64,000 nt of DNA from Amborella trichopoda (taxonomy: Eukaryota; Streptophyta; Magnoliopsida; Amborellales; Amborellaceae). The stretch covers positions 5,545,843-5,609,842 of the forward strand of contig NW_006499435.1 in NCBI RefSeq assembly GCF_000471905.2. Direction: 5' to 3'. Below, one piece after another: positions 44,803 through 61,160 of the stretch; positions within the stretch are counted from its first letter, which is position 1; each line of letters begins with the position of its first letter. The position numbers and the translations under genes were made by a program. The notes under the pieces are model-generated. The model had not been told where the DNA came from, made no database searches, and saw nothing but the letters and a program-made list of their open reading frames with translations.

Positions 44803-45587
44803 TTTAAAAAACAAATTACACAAAAAATTTGGAAGTGTTCCTTCCTTTGATTGTTTAAGGTTGCCAGCATGCAAACCACATATGAGCGTGAGGGCAAATG
44901 CAAGCCCTAGTGAATAGAGGGAAAAGATGCAACTTTGCAGGTCATTGACACATGCAACTCTCTTCTAACTTGACCAAAAGCAAAAATGGAATTAATTATA
45001 ATTTTTATAGGTTTTTATTTTTCCTTTTTTAATATTATCATATAATCTCTAAAGTCTAAAAATAATAATAATAATAATAAATGTAAGAGATCATGAAAGT
45101 CCAAGTTTTCACTTCAACTCTACTAAAGTCCAAAATGTGTTTATTATTATGTTTGAATCCCAATATTCTACTACTTTTTTTTTAATGTTTTGGTGACAAT
45201 TTTGGTAACAACCAAGCCCACAAACAGGAATGGCCCAATGGGCCAGCGTTATCAAGGTGGTGGGGTACCACAACATGATGCTCAAAGTTTTATTTCTACT
45301 AAAGTCACAAATTAATATTAAAAGAATGATAAAAAAGGGAAAAATACAACCAAACCTAATGTACTTGACTTTGAAGTTTGTAGAAATCAGCCGAAATTTA
45401 TTTATATTATTTTATATTTTATAAGATCATAGCTATTCTACTACCAATAGAGCTATGTACTTACCTCCGCGTGCAAAAGTTCTAGTTGGGAGTGTTTTTT
45501 TTAAGCAAAAGTTTTGGCGTTCACTTTTGAATAACCATGTTTCTCAAAATTCAGAAGGATTATGAGTTCGAAGCAATTTTTTTATTT

Positions 45588-46120
45588 TTTTGGGTAATTT
45601 AGTGGGGAAGACAAATTTTTATCCGGTTTTTCAAATAGTTTAGGAGTTAGTTTTTTGAAGATTTTAGTGGAGTGGAGTCAGTAGAAATGGAAACTATAAC
45701 GTGGTTATCCGGTTTTTCAAATAGTTTAGGAATTAGTTTTTTTAAAGATTTTAGTGAAGTGATGTTAGTAGGGAACGAAAACTACAACGTGGTTACCCGG
45801 TTTTTCAAATAGTTTAGGAGTTACTTTTTTTAAAGATTTTAGTGGAGTGATGGTAGTGGGAATGAAAACTACAACGTAGTTAACCGGTTTTTCAAATAGC
45901 TTAGGAGTTAGTTTTTTTAATATTTTAGTGGAGTGGTGTTAGTGGAAATAAAAAATGTTGGTGGGAGTGAAAACTACAACGTGGTTACCAGCGTTTTACC
46001 TATTTTTTTAAATAGTTTAGGAGTTAGTTTTTTGAAAATTTTAGTGGAATGGTGTCAGTGGAATGAAATGAAAACTATAATATGGTGATAAAAAATCATA
46101 AAAACTATAACGTAGTGACT
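45588..46120 (-). repeat. 86-88-bp tandem array within a retroposon-like repeat
   Basis: Units start with CCGGTTTTTCAAATAGTTTA at 45623, 45709, 45797 and 45883, with a further variant near 46000. Each continues TAGGAGTTAGTTTTTT, GATTTTAGTGGAGTG and ACTACAACGTGGTTA. Single units occur elsewhere (14818, 32133, 48035), so the array grew locally within one copy of a dispersed repeat. Confidence 0.88.
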
Positions 46121-46349
46121 AGTGTTTAAAAAATCATTCGATGCTGTTTCGGAGACTGTATTTAAAAAATCGTTCGATCCAGATTGTCGAGTACTATTCA
46201 GGCCGTTTTGGATTTGCTAATAAAGCGAGATTTGGCTGGCTCACTACACATGATATATCAAACAGAACCGTCCGAGTCACACAGGTACTACTAGCCACGT
46301 GATTAACTTGATAAACAAATAAATGGGTGGCTAAGTCTTTTATAACCTT

Positions 46350-46387
<38 letters not shown>
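46350..46387. repeat. T homopolymer of about 36
   Basis: A single C (46349) precedes an unbroken T run. The length is unreliable in any assembly. Confidence 0.95.
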
Positions 46388-46388
<1 letters not shown>

Positions 46389-46460
46389 TACAAACATCCG
46401 ATGTGGGACTGTACTTGGGGCTGTCCACCTCTCTCCCTCTCATCTCGGAGTCTCTCTTTT

Positions 46461-46842
46461 GGAAAACGTTTATACGATTGCAACGTTATACTGTAGAGCT
46501 ATGAATGCACCTCAAAAATCTATCGGAAAAGGTAGTTTTAATGTTGAAAAACTCTTTGATTGATCATCTCGACATCAAGATGTATGACCATGAAAAAAAA
46601 AAGATTTTAAGTCTCAGAAATAGTACATTTTATAACATATTATCTACACCATTCATTTTTATATGTTTATAGATCTACTTGATTTTAACCATTTTTTAAA
46701 TTTAAAATTTTATAATTTAATATAAAAATATATTTTAAGATGATCCTAATAACATTTTACATCAAAATTATATGCCATGATAAAATTTGAAGGTGCTCCG
46801 TAGCTCTACACCTACGGATGCATCCATATGCAAACCGCACCC
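46461..46842 (+). mobile_element. Family A Mutator-type MITE with exact 9-bp duplication
   Basis: It starts GGAAAACGTTTATACGATTG and ends GCAAACCGCACC. CTCTCTTTT flanks it at 46452-46460 and 46843-46851, identical. Internal GATCATCTCGACATCAAGAT is present. Confidence 0.85.
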
Positions 46843-46851
46843 CTCTCTTTT

Positions 46852-47984
46852 TGAAAGTTTAAAGAAATATAACTTTGGTTCTCAAGTATCATCACAAGCT
46901 TATCTAGGGACAATGTTTTTTGCTAAGTAAACATTAATATGACAATGTCACAATGAAATAGTCCCGGTGAGGCTCCAATTTTTCTCTCTCTCCCTAGCAT
47001 CCATCACACTCTCTCTCTCTCCTTGGCATCCATCTCTCTTTATAATGTTTATATGGGTTTTATTTTTGTTTTTAATTATATGATATGAAAGTATTTTTTA
47101 ATAATTTTTTAATCATATTTATTATAATATTATAATTAATAATTATATATTGACAACTAAATCTTATATGTAATTTATTAATTTATTTATATTAAAATTT
47201 ATGTATTGTATTATTTTTTCTTATAGTTGTAAATTGTAAATAAGAATTTTTATATTAGGTAATATTATAAGATTTTTTTAGATTTTTTCTTATTTGTATA
47301 GTAAAATAATTATAAACTATATACCAACAATTTCAATTTCAATATACGATATTATAGTTAGTTAGGCTATGAAAATTTTTGTCATTAACAAATATTTGAT
47401 AGTTTGATGTGATACTAATTCCACTTTATATGAAATATTATTATTTTTTAATCTTATAATATAGAAGTGTTTTTTAATATTTTAAATTATTTTGATATAA
47501 TATTATAATACTATATTATAATTAACTAACTATATAGACATCCAGACAAGGAAATAATGTCATAGTATTCACTTAATTTTACAAAATAATGAAAGTACAT
47601 AATGTATCACTCCTATTTTGTTTTAGAAACTAAAAAAACACTATTTTTAATAATGATTTTTTAAAAAACAAAATTTACCGATTTGGCCGATTTTTCGATC
47701 CGATCCATTGATTCTATGATCGGACACCGTGTGACCGCTTCGAGTCACCGATTTGTTTTTTTAAACCTTAGTGGTGACTAAAGTATCGGGATGTTTCCAC
47801 CACAACCCTAACCCCTTGTTTAAAGCACTTGATATTAGGACATTACTTTTTTTGCCACAGACTTTAAGGCTTTTCTTTTTCTTTTGTCCTTTAAGGATTA
47901 ATTGCTATCCTTAATTGATAGGTTGAGAAAGTTTCACCCCAAAATTTATGATGGTAAAAACAACAAGGACACTTTTTTCTTTTT
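46852..47984. other. Very AT-rich intergenic DNA, no gene seen
   Basis: 47040-47660 is dominated by A/T runs. 47690-47775 holds GATTTGGCCGATTTTTCGAT and CGCTTCGAGTCACCGATTTG, a scrap like the GATCGG-rich hAT group. Confidence 0.4.
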
Positions 47985-48135
47985 CTTTTTTTTTTTTGGG
48001 TAATTTAGTGGGAAGACATGCTTCTACCTATGTTTTTTCAATAGATTGGAAGTTATATTTTTTAACATTTTAATTGGAGGTATCAACGGTAAGAATGGAT
48101 ACCACAATGTGGTAACTGGGTGTGCATTATGCTAT
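47985..48135 (-). repeat. Retroposon-like repeat, single unit
   Basis: A T run, TTTGGGTAATTTAGTGGGAA, TTCAATAGATTGGAAGTTAT, and ACCACAATGTGGTAACTGGG. Same family as 45588-46120 but unamplified. Confidence 0.6.
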
Positions 48136-48479
48136 GCAAGTGCATATAGTTTTTGGCATTCAAGTATAGTGTATTATAGCAGAATCACACTGTACAAGTA
48201 CTCCCTCAAGATAAGACTAAATTAGGTGTATTTCCTTTAGACTTTATAATCCACTCGAGAATCACTAAAAAAATAATAAGATTTTGATTTCTAAACATTT
48301 AGATATGACTATAAAAAAAATTGGACATTTCGTAAAAATCTCTCTAGGTTTTACTTGAAGGAGTAAATGTAAATTTGTCTGCATCGTCCCCATAGATAAT
48401 GTGTTACTTGATAAACTATATTTAGGGCTTCAATTCAAAATTTACTTTAAAATCCATAACTATCGAGAACTAAATAACC

Positions 48480-48575
48480 AATTTGATGATTTCCCTATTA
48501 AGGTGAGATGAGATGTGGTGATTTATGGTCTAACTCCAAATAGTCGACATAAGGCTCAGATAATGATGATTATGT
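48480..48575 (+). mobile_element. Possible RTE LINE tail
   Basis: GATGTGGTGATTTATGGTCT with AACTCCAAATAGTCGACATA then AATGATGATTATG has the spacing of an RTE 3' end with internal loss. Weak. Confidence 0.3.
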
Positions 48576-49014
48576 CGGTAAACTTGTGGCTATACCTTGT
48601 ATAAATAAAAAATTCCTTCATGAATTGATTTCATGAACACAAATGAGATGATATACCGCAATCCAAATGTTCATGGCCTGTAATGATGGATGCTGGGACA
48701 TGTTTGTGGGTCTAGTGAGAGAAAGCAACTTAGACTTTGTACAATGTTGTTTAGTGAGAGAAAGCAATAGAGACTTTTGTACAAATTTGTTTAGTGGTAG
48801 AAAGCTCTCGACCCTTTCCCACATATTTTGTGGGTGGGAAAGAAGCTGAGAAAGTGAGAAATCCTCACCTTTTAATGTCCTGCTATCTAGGGATTTGTCA
48901 AAAGTACCATCTTTAATATCTGATACCACAATTTGATTTGTCTCACATTTTACTCCTTTTCGTGACCAAATTGTACGTAATTGGAGACAAGCAAAAGTGT
49001 GATTTACGTTCGGA

Positions 49015-49795
49015 CCCATAAACTTTACCTAAAATGCGAAATGGGGCAATTTTAGATTAAAATTATACGGAAGGTTTTTTTTTTTTCAAAATTATCTCTC
49101 AATCCTAAGATGTCATCCTCGAACCACATTTAAAAAAAAAAAAAGAATGTTTTTTCATTAGTAGGACAACCACCCGAGCTTTATGGGCACTGCCCAAGCA
49201 ATCTGAGGTTAGAATCCTCAGACTGCCCTTTGGATTGAGCGGTTTGAGATCCCCGTCCTCAAGCTGCTCTTTCTTTCTTATTTTTTGAGAAAAAACAACA
49301 GTTCGAGGAGAAGACCTGAGACTGCACTTTGGACTGAGCAAAACTTAGTTCCAAGGCAGTTTGAGGTCCCCATCCTCGTCCCATGCCTTATTTTTTTATT
49401 TTTTGAGAAAAACAACAATCCTAGGATGAAGACCTCAGTTCGTGCTCTCTGGAATAAGCATAACTCAGTTCCAGGGCGGTCCAAGGTCCCCATCCCAAGA
49501 CTGCGCTTTAGTTTTTTTTTTTTTGAAAAAAACAACGGTCTAAGGATAGGGATCTTGGATTCCTCTACTGGGGTTTTGCTGTGCTCATAGGGAGGTTTGA
49601 GGATTCTAACTTCGAAGCTCCTAAGCATTGCCTTTAAAGCTCCGGGCGCTACCCTACTAACAAAAAAACTAATAAATAAATAAATTAAAATACAGTCTGA
49701 GATCCTCAGATCGAGAGGCAATTTCAAAAAAAAAAAAATGGATTGACCAACCTTCCTTATAATTTTTACATATAATCAAATCATTTAATATTGCA
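49015..49795. mobile_element. Family E MITE enlarged by internal tandem repeats
   Basis: The left arm ATAAACTTTACCTAAAATGC and the right arm GATTGACCAACCTTCCTTAT are those of family E. Between them a unit of about 115 bp (AGTTCCARGGCRGTYYRAGG, TCCCCATCC, poly-T, GAGAAAAACAACA) repeats about four times at 49190-49560. This makes it roughly twice the size of the other copies. Confidence 0.65.
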
Positions 49796-49977
49796 GGTAA
49801 TTATTTCATATCCTTACTCAATTTACTCCAAAGCTACACAAGAGAGAAGAAAGAGGGGCATTTTCTCTTTCTCAAAGAGTTGAGACCTGAAAATTACACA
49901 AATTACAAGGGTTAGGAGAATGACATAGAGATGCATTTCTCTCTCTCAAAGATTGTTTGAGACTTCAAGGTACACGA

Positions 49978-50298
49978 CAGTGTTTTAAAACTCGGATCGG
50001 TGGGGTGGATCATTCTCCTATAAATTTGAATGAGATCGGTGATTTGGATCAGTCTGAATTATAATCTAAAAAATATTATAAATAAATAAATAAAATAAAA
50101 AATAAAATAGAGTTTATGAAATGCAGATTTAAAGGGGTCCTAAAAAAATACTAAACAAGCTTAAAAAAGAAAAGATATATACAAGGGTTTTGAGAGGAAC
50201 TTAGCCCGAACCCAGATCATCCCAGAATAAGTTATGTCTTGACTAATTTCTGTACATATCAACAATCCATAATAGAAATCAACAAATTTAAAACACTG
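49978..50298. mobile_element. hAT-like MITE (CAGTGTTTTAAAA group)
   Basis: The termini CAGTGTTTTAAAACTCGG and AAATTTAAAACACTG are inverted. The flanks GTACACGA and GTACAAAA agree at 6 of 8 bases. The left half carries GGATCGGTGGGGTGGATCAT. Confidence 0.6.
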
Positions 50299-50410
50299 GT
50301 ACAAAAACTACAAGAGAGAAGAAAGGGAAGCTAATATCTCACTCTCTCTCTCGTCCTCTTTTTTTAGACCTTAGTGCCTAACATACAGCGCGGACACCTT
50401 TTCTCCAAAC

Positions 50411-50658
50411 AAGATTAAAATCAAGTAGATTTATAACCATATGAAAATCTTGACAATGGACGGTCAAGATAATGTGTTGCAAGATGGACTATTTTTGGAA
50501 CTCAAAATTTTTTTTTTTTTTTATTTTATACTATCTCGATGTCGAGATGATCAATTAAAAGGTTTTTCAACATCAAAACAATGTTTTTCGATAGATTTTT
50601 TAGGTACATGTTTACTTCTACATTTTAAAGTTGCAACTTTATATAAATTTTTTCTTTT
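50411..50658 (-). mobile_element. Family A MITE, truncated
   Basis: It begins inside the element at AAAATCAAGTAGATTTATAA, has CGATGTCGAGATGATCAATT, and ends AAAGTTGCAACTTTATATAA. One terminus is lost. Confidence 0.68.
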
Positions 50659-50784
50659 GTTGAATGTTTAAAACGTGGATTCTTATCGCCTTTTCGAGAA
50701 AAACAAAGTTCGAGAAAGAAGAAAGAGAGACCTTCCTCTTTCTCTCTCAAAAAGTATTGAGTTTTTTTTTTTTGGGTGATTTAG

Positions 50785-51113
50785 GTACAGGTCTTAAACT
50801 TTTTTCTAAAATATAAAATGCTCTATTTATAGGTGAAAATTACAAAGAATATCGGTCAACCTTTTTTTTTTTTTTCCTTCAAAACTTCCTCTCGGTTTAA
50901 TTTGCTTTTTTAGTTTTTTTTCATTAATAAGGCACTGCCCTACTACAGAAAAAATTAAAATTAAAATTTGGGCCAAAGATTCTATCCTCAAACTGCGGGG
51001 TAATTTTGGAAAAAATTTTAAAAAAGTGGTTTGACCAACCATTTTTGCAATTTCTACCTATAAATTGAGATTTCGTATTTTAGAAAAAATTTAGGGTCCA
51101 TACATAAATCACT
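50785..51113. mobile_element. Family E MITE
   Basis: AGGTCTTAAACTTTTTTCTA with GAAAATTACAAAGAATATCG on the left; GTTTGACCAACCATTTTTGC, TTAGAAAAAATTTAGGGTCC and ATACATAAATCAC on the right. The arms are inverted repeats. Confidence 0.7.
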
Positions 51114-51119
51114 TTTTTT

Positions 51120-51800
51120 TTCTTTTTTTTTTTTTGTAAATCAGTGGGAAGAAGTCTCCCTACGCATTTTTTATTAAATAATAATAAAAAGATACATCTC
51201 ATAAATTTACAACCCCTCTATAAGACAATTGCAAAACATCATGACGTAAAAGAAAAAAAATACAATCAAATGGTCTAGTGTGCCAAATTGTGGCATCGAA
51301 AGAATTGAGACTTCCAAATAAAGAAGAAAAGGCTAATTTCAACCTTTATTTCTCGCCCTTTCCTTTTAGACCTTAATGCCCAAATTACAGCACGGATTGA
51401 TTATTGCCTTTCTAGGTTTGGCAACAGGCCAACCCTGACTCAAAGGAGAGTTTGAGGTCAACCCTCTCGCTTACAACTACAGTAAAACGATCAACGGTCC
51501 ATATTGAATCTACGCCGATCCAATGGTCATAATTGTATTTCATATTTAAATTTAAATTTTTTTTTTTACAAATCCAATCCAGTTAAAATTTAGAGCGTAT
51601 ACTCTTGAAAAATATGTGAACCTAATAAAAATATTATAAAATAATATATAAAAATTAAATTGACCAAAATATCTCTGAAAGTTACAAAGATACTTTGATC
51701 AAAACCTATGAAAACAAAAAAAAATGGGTCAACCTCTGGCTAGGCTAGTGTTGACCGTGCCTAGCTGTAAAGTGTAAACTATATCGGGCCTACCAAAGTC
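51120..51800. other. Intergenic, family C-related scrap, no gene seen
   Basis: 51135-51170 is a short copy of the AATTTAGTGGGAAGA repeat. 51485-51715 matches the interior of family C (TTTAGAGCGTATACTCTTGA, ATACTTTGATC). Confidence 0.4.
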
Positions 51801-51837
51801 TCCTATTGATATGCAACCAAAACCCACCAACTAGGCC

Positions 51838-52073
51838 CATAAGGGTGGTGATGGGTCAAGTTGGGTCTCGGTCCGCCCGAATTTGAATTCACCGGACCTA
51901 GACCTGAACTCAAAAATATAGTGTGACCCCAACTTGGACCCATATAGTGTTTGGGTCCAAGATTTGGACCCAGACCCGACCCGTTGGTTCCAATTTTTGG
52001 ACCCATATCTCGACCTAGATCGAGTCTACCCTCGGGGCCCGAGTCACGTTTGGGTCCATTGCCACCCCTACAG
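51838..52073. mobile_element. hAT-like GGGTC-rich element
   Basis: AAGGGTGGTGATGGGTCAAG at the left and GGTCCATTGCCACCCCTAC at the right are inverted. Between them lie many GGACCCA and GACCCGACCC words. Confidence 0.6.
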
Positions 52074-52123
52074 GCTCAAGCCCATTAACAGCCCAACCAA
52101 CACCATAGAAAAAAAAAAAAAAA

Positions 52124-52506
52124 AGTGATTTACATACTGACTTTAAAATTTTTCCTAAAATAAAAAATACTCCATTTATCGATAGAAATTACAAAGAAGG
52201 CAAGTTAACTTATTTTTTCAAAAATGTTCCCCAATCTAAGAACAGTCCTCGGTCTGAATTTAATATTCTTTTTAGTTTTTTTTTGTTAATAGGGCCCCAA
52301 GCTTTAGGGTAGTACCCTACTAACGGAAAATTTTAAAAACAAATAAAATTAAATTAAAATTTGGTTTGAGGATGTTCTCATACTCAAAGGCAATTTAGAA
52401 AAAAATAAAAAAAATAGATTGGTTGACATTCTTTTGTAAATTCTACATACAAATAAAATATTTTATATTTTAAAAAAAACTTTAAGATTCGTATGTAAAT
52501 CACACT
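52124..52506. mobile_element. Family E MITE, best copy
   Basis: The left arm GTGATTTACATACTGACTTT, AAATACTCCATTTATCG pairs with the right arm ending ATTCGTATGTAAATCACAC over about 85 bp. Inside are AGTCCTCGGTCTGAATTTAA and AGGGTAGTACCCTACTAACG. Confidence 0.75.
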
Positions 52507-53107
52507 AAAAAAGAGACTGGTTTTGACAAAAAAAAAAAAGGCTCGCTTTCCAAAATATAGTATAATAAAGGGGGGACCAAAAGGCTTGAAGGTGTATATC
52601 CAAATTTTGCCTTAATTCATAAGAAGGCAAAGAATGAATAACACCGTTCACAGGTTATGGATGAGAGACAAATACGTTAAAAAAAAGTAAAAGTAATGGA
52701 TGAGAGAGAAAGTGGGCCGATGAAGCACACGTGCGATCAACACAATAAACGTATTATTGAGTATGAAAATAAAGGAATACGACAGGGCTGACAAGCACGT
52801 GTGCGCAATGTACCTGGTCCAGAACCAGAGGCGGTTGGGCCGTACGTACGAGAAGTGCACGTGTGGAGGGTAAGACATTCTTCTTACTTTCGCTTTTGTC
52901 CCTCAACCATGTGCACCAAAAGACATTGGGTAGTTGGCATCACATCTTTCTCTCTCTCTCTCTCTAACAACCTCCTCTTTATGTTAGAGAGAGAATAAGG
53001 TGGGTCCCCAATCTAAGAGAAGATAAGCGTGTAAGCTATGGTCCCGCAGGATCACACTGTATTTCCTCCCTCGGGGAAAAGACTAAATTATGGGAAGATC
53101 TTTTTTA

Positions 53108-53665
53108 GGGGTTCTCTACAAAGGAGAGCATTTATCTTTTGACACGGTTTTTATGGGGCCAGCCCGCTTAAGGTAGAAATGAGGGCTTCGCAATAAATAT
53201 ATTTTTAAATATAATTTGATTTTAATTTTTTGAAAAATATATAATCTTTAACGTGGAGATCATGATTATGAAAAAAAAAATTAAAACTAAAAAAATTAAA
53301 AGCTAAAAATAATAATTATATTAAAAAAAAATTTGGACGGTTAGTTACAATTATTTTTTAATGGACCACCTATTTGCATCCATGTTTAAAATGGATGCTT
53401 TATACCTTTGGTCTTATTGTAGAAATACCGTCCAGCCGTAATTGTTTTTTATTTTTTATATATGAAGGGCATAATCATTCTCCCTCATGAGATGTCAAAT
53501 TAGATGGCTTGGAGTGAGTCAACAAGTCCAACAATTGTTTTCTTTGGAACTGTGTCTATTCAATAACACTCTTACAACCACCCATTTAATAATTTAAGAG
53601 ATAAGAATAATTGTGACATCCATGTATAAAGATAAGTGGTCTCTTTCTAGACAATCTATTTTTTT
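53108..53665 (+). mobile_element. Family B MITE split by a family D insertion
   Basis: The left end is GGGGTTCTCTACAAAGGAGA then GCATTTATCTTTTG; the body resumes at about 53455 with GGGCATAATCATTCTCCCTC and ends GTGGTCTCTTTCTAGACAAT. About 300 bp of family D lies between. Confidence 0.65.
53141..53415 (-). mobile_element. Family D MITE nested in family B
   Basis: GGTTTTTATGGGGCCAGCCC at the left is the reversed right end of the 23.4-kb copy; TTGCATCCATGTTTAAAATG then GATGCTTTATACC at the right is its reversed left end. It is opposite in orientation to the 8.4-kb copy. Confidence 0.65.
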
Positions 53666-53866
53666 ATTCAAAATGTTGGAAATCATCTAAAAATCACAAG
53701 AAGATTATACAAACGAAAACTTTTTGAATTGTGTGTTTTTTTAAACGTTTCAATCTCACCTTTCACAAAATGGATGGTTTCTATTCAATTTTGAGTTTTC
53801 TTTTCTTTTTTCCTTTTTTTTTAAGCATGTAGAGAATGCAACATAGTATAACAAATGGGTCGAAGA

Positions 53867-54210
53867 TGTTACATCCCCAAAATTTGGGGTCTTAAAATTG
53901 CTTTTAGATTGGGTTTTGGACGAGTGGGTAAAGGGATACTATGATCCATCGGGAGCATAAAATATTTCAGCAGATTGAGAGATTTTGTAGAGGTTTTCAC
54001 AATCTAGGAAGTTTTATCATGCGTATAAAGGGAATGTTTTTTTTTTTAAAAAAAAGAAAATTAAGTTTTTTATCATTTTAGGAAGCCCGGTAACTTGAGT
54101 GTGGATGAATTGCATGGAAGTTGAGAGTTTTTTTTTCTAATTAAGTAAAAATAAAAGTATATTTCTGATAATTTTTTAAAAAATAAAAATTTTAAAAAAA
54201 TTTATTTTTA
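53867..54210 (+). mobile_element. Possible decayed LTR fragment
   Basis: TGTTACATCCCCAAAATTTG resembles the start of some Ty3/gypsy LTRs. No second LTR, primer site or coding domain is visible. Treated as an old fragment at best. Confidence 0.2.
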
Positions 54211-54956
54211 TGTAGATATTTCTTTGCTTGAACCGAATCAGCTCCACGCTAGGTGAACCTTTAACGAAAACAGCCTGAAGCTAGGCGAAGCTAACCGAAA
54301 CAGCCCAAAGCTGATCAAAACAAGAGCGTAAAGCTTTGCTTTACTTCGGTCTAAGCCTAAAGTCCGAAGGCTTCGGCCTCTTGGATAGAAATGATGCGAA
54401 TCTGACAACACAAGTTGAACCAGTCCAGACTCTCTCTCTCCATCAGTTAAGTCTCAATAAGATATGCAACATAACCCAAGCCTCTTTTTTCATTAATTCA
54501 TGAAGGACCCCATTGTTTACTCGAGCCCCGCCCCCCTCTGTCTCTCTCTCAAAAATAATCACAAAAAGTAAGTAAAAACAAGCTTTACGGTTGTCGGAAT
54601 ATAACCCTATGAGGTCCTCTTACTTTTTCATTGGAAAAGCACTCTTTAACGGAACTAAATTCTTGTTAGAACATTTAACATGGGCCCCTTGGGTCTATAT
54701 CATTATTTAACTATAGATATTTGCCATATAACATAGTTATTTAAGTTGGATGAATATCTGCCATATAACATTGTTAATTAAGTGGGATGACTATTTTTCA
54801 TATAGTGTTGCTGATTTGTTAGAGAAGGATAGGGCTTCCATCCCTTCTCTGGTTATCCCTGATGATATAATTTTCATTTCATAATTATCGATAAAAATTA
54901 CCTTTGGTCAAAAAAAATTATTTATATAACATTTGTTATTTTAAGTTTGGTTTTGG
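54211..54956. other. Intergenic, no gene seen
   Basis: 54230-54380 has facing GAAGC/GCTTC-rich words (AAAGCTTTGCTTTACTTCGG). 54715-54790 holds an imperfect repeat of ATTTGCCATATAACATAGTT. Confidence 0.35.
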
Positions 54957-55270
54957 GAAGGCTGCAGTTTTACAATATTTGATAGGGTTTACCTTCAGAT
55001 CTCGGGCCCAAAAATCTGGAGAATACTTGCAAATCCATATTTACCCACCCAGAATTTGATGCACTAAAAATGCCTATCAACAAGGGCCTGAAACGAACCG
55101 TTCATAAAATACATTACAAGATAGACCATTTTCAGGGTTTAAAATCTCCAGCCTTTGTTTTTTTTTTTCCTCGTATCCACGGACGTGGAGGAGGAGATAA
55201 TGGATTTGCAGGTTTTTCAGCACTCAGAAAAATTTTCAATGAGATTTGACGTGCAGCTTTATGAAGCCTC
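54957..55270 (-). mobile_element. Diverged family A-like MITE
   Basis: GAAGGCTGCAGTTTTACAAT at the left, ATAAAATACATTACAAGATA and GAGGAGATAATGGATTTGCA inside, and TTTGACGTGCAGCTTTATGA at the right. The order fits family A, but similarity is lower than in other copies. Confidence 0.4.
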
Positions 55271-55447
55271 GGTTAATGCTTTAATTATACAAAATTCTTC
55301 CCAACTTTGAGCCAACAAGAGGCAGACAGAAGTGGAGAGGAATATACCCCTGGGCAATAAAGTCCTTGATTAAATATGATTAAGCATAAAAAAATACAGG
55401 TGCATATATAGAACAAAAACTTTTAAAAAGATACTTAGGAAAATGTT

Positions 55448-60709
<5,262 letters not shown>

Positions 60710-60793
60710 TTCTCAGTCTTGCTTCTTCTTCTTGGTGGGAGGTGGGTTTCAGAGAAAAGGCTCATTTGAAGAGAGAGAAAGAGAGGGGGTTCA

Positions 60794-60799
60794 TTTATA
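60794..60799 (-). promoter_or_regulatory. Probable TATA box of CYP90A
   Basis: On the minus strand, CTCTCTATAAATGAACC lies about 85 bp upstream of the start codon. That predicts transcription from about 60765 and a leader of about 55 nt that is CT-rich. Confidence 0.55.
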
Positions 60800-60829
60800 G
60801 AGAGAGAAAGAGAGGGGCTGCTCCTCTGT

Positions 60830-61160
60830 TCACCATCAATGAAGCCCTTAATTTTGCAGAAGAATCAGCATTTGGAGTCAGAATTTATTTGGGATTTTGA
60901 ACCTGGTCCTCTTCCTTAAATTGGGTGCTGCTCCTGTCTTGCGCGTGCATTTAATCTTTCTCCTAAGTCTTTGATCTCTCTCTCTCATTAAAAAAACAGC
61001 TCTATCTCTCATTCAAAGTAAAGAAGAGCTTCATCTCTCTCACAACAACTGCTCTCTCCCTTTCAACTGTCAGTAAACAACTCTCTCTCTCTCAATCACA
61101 CTCTTAGAAATTTGCTCTCATTTACACACACTCTATCTCTCTCTCTCTCTTGAGATATAT
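60830..61160. other. CYP90A upstream region with CT tracts
   Basis: The gene-sense strand is CT-rich up to about 60830. Beyond 60960 the polarity flips, with TCTCTCTC tracts on the plus strand at 60975-60987, 61080-61093 and 61136-61151. No other gene is seen here. Confidence 0.5.

Larger units (their letters stand above)
43695..44877 (+). mobile_element. Family A MITE split by nested insertions
   Basis: The left end is at 43695-43790 (ATATATAAGGTTGCAATTTT, AATTAAGGTGCACCTCAAAA, then GTCTAATTGATAGG). The right end is at 44815-44877 (AATTTGGAAGTGTTCCTTCC, TTTAAGGTTGCCAGC, GCAAACCACA). The intervening kilobase holds a family B MITE, a GGATCT-rich scrap and family C sequence. Confidence 0.6.

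Noticed and set aside
48618-49019. 133-codon frame on the minus strand
   Set aside because: No recognisable domain, Ser/Thr/Leu-rich, overlapping repeat sequence. I could not support a gene.
49278-49727. 149-codon frame with repeated KSKIPILRPLFFSKK-like blocks
   Set aside because: The repeats follow the DNA tandem unit in a family E MITE; the frame is a by-product.
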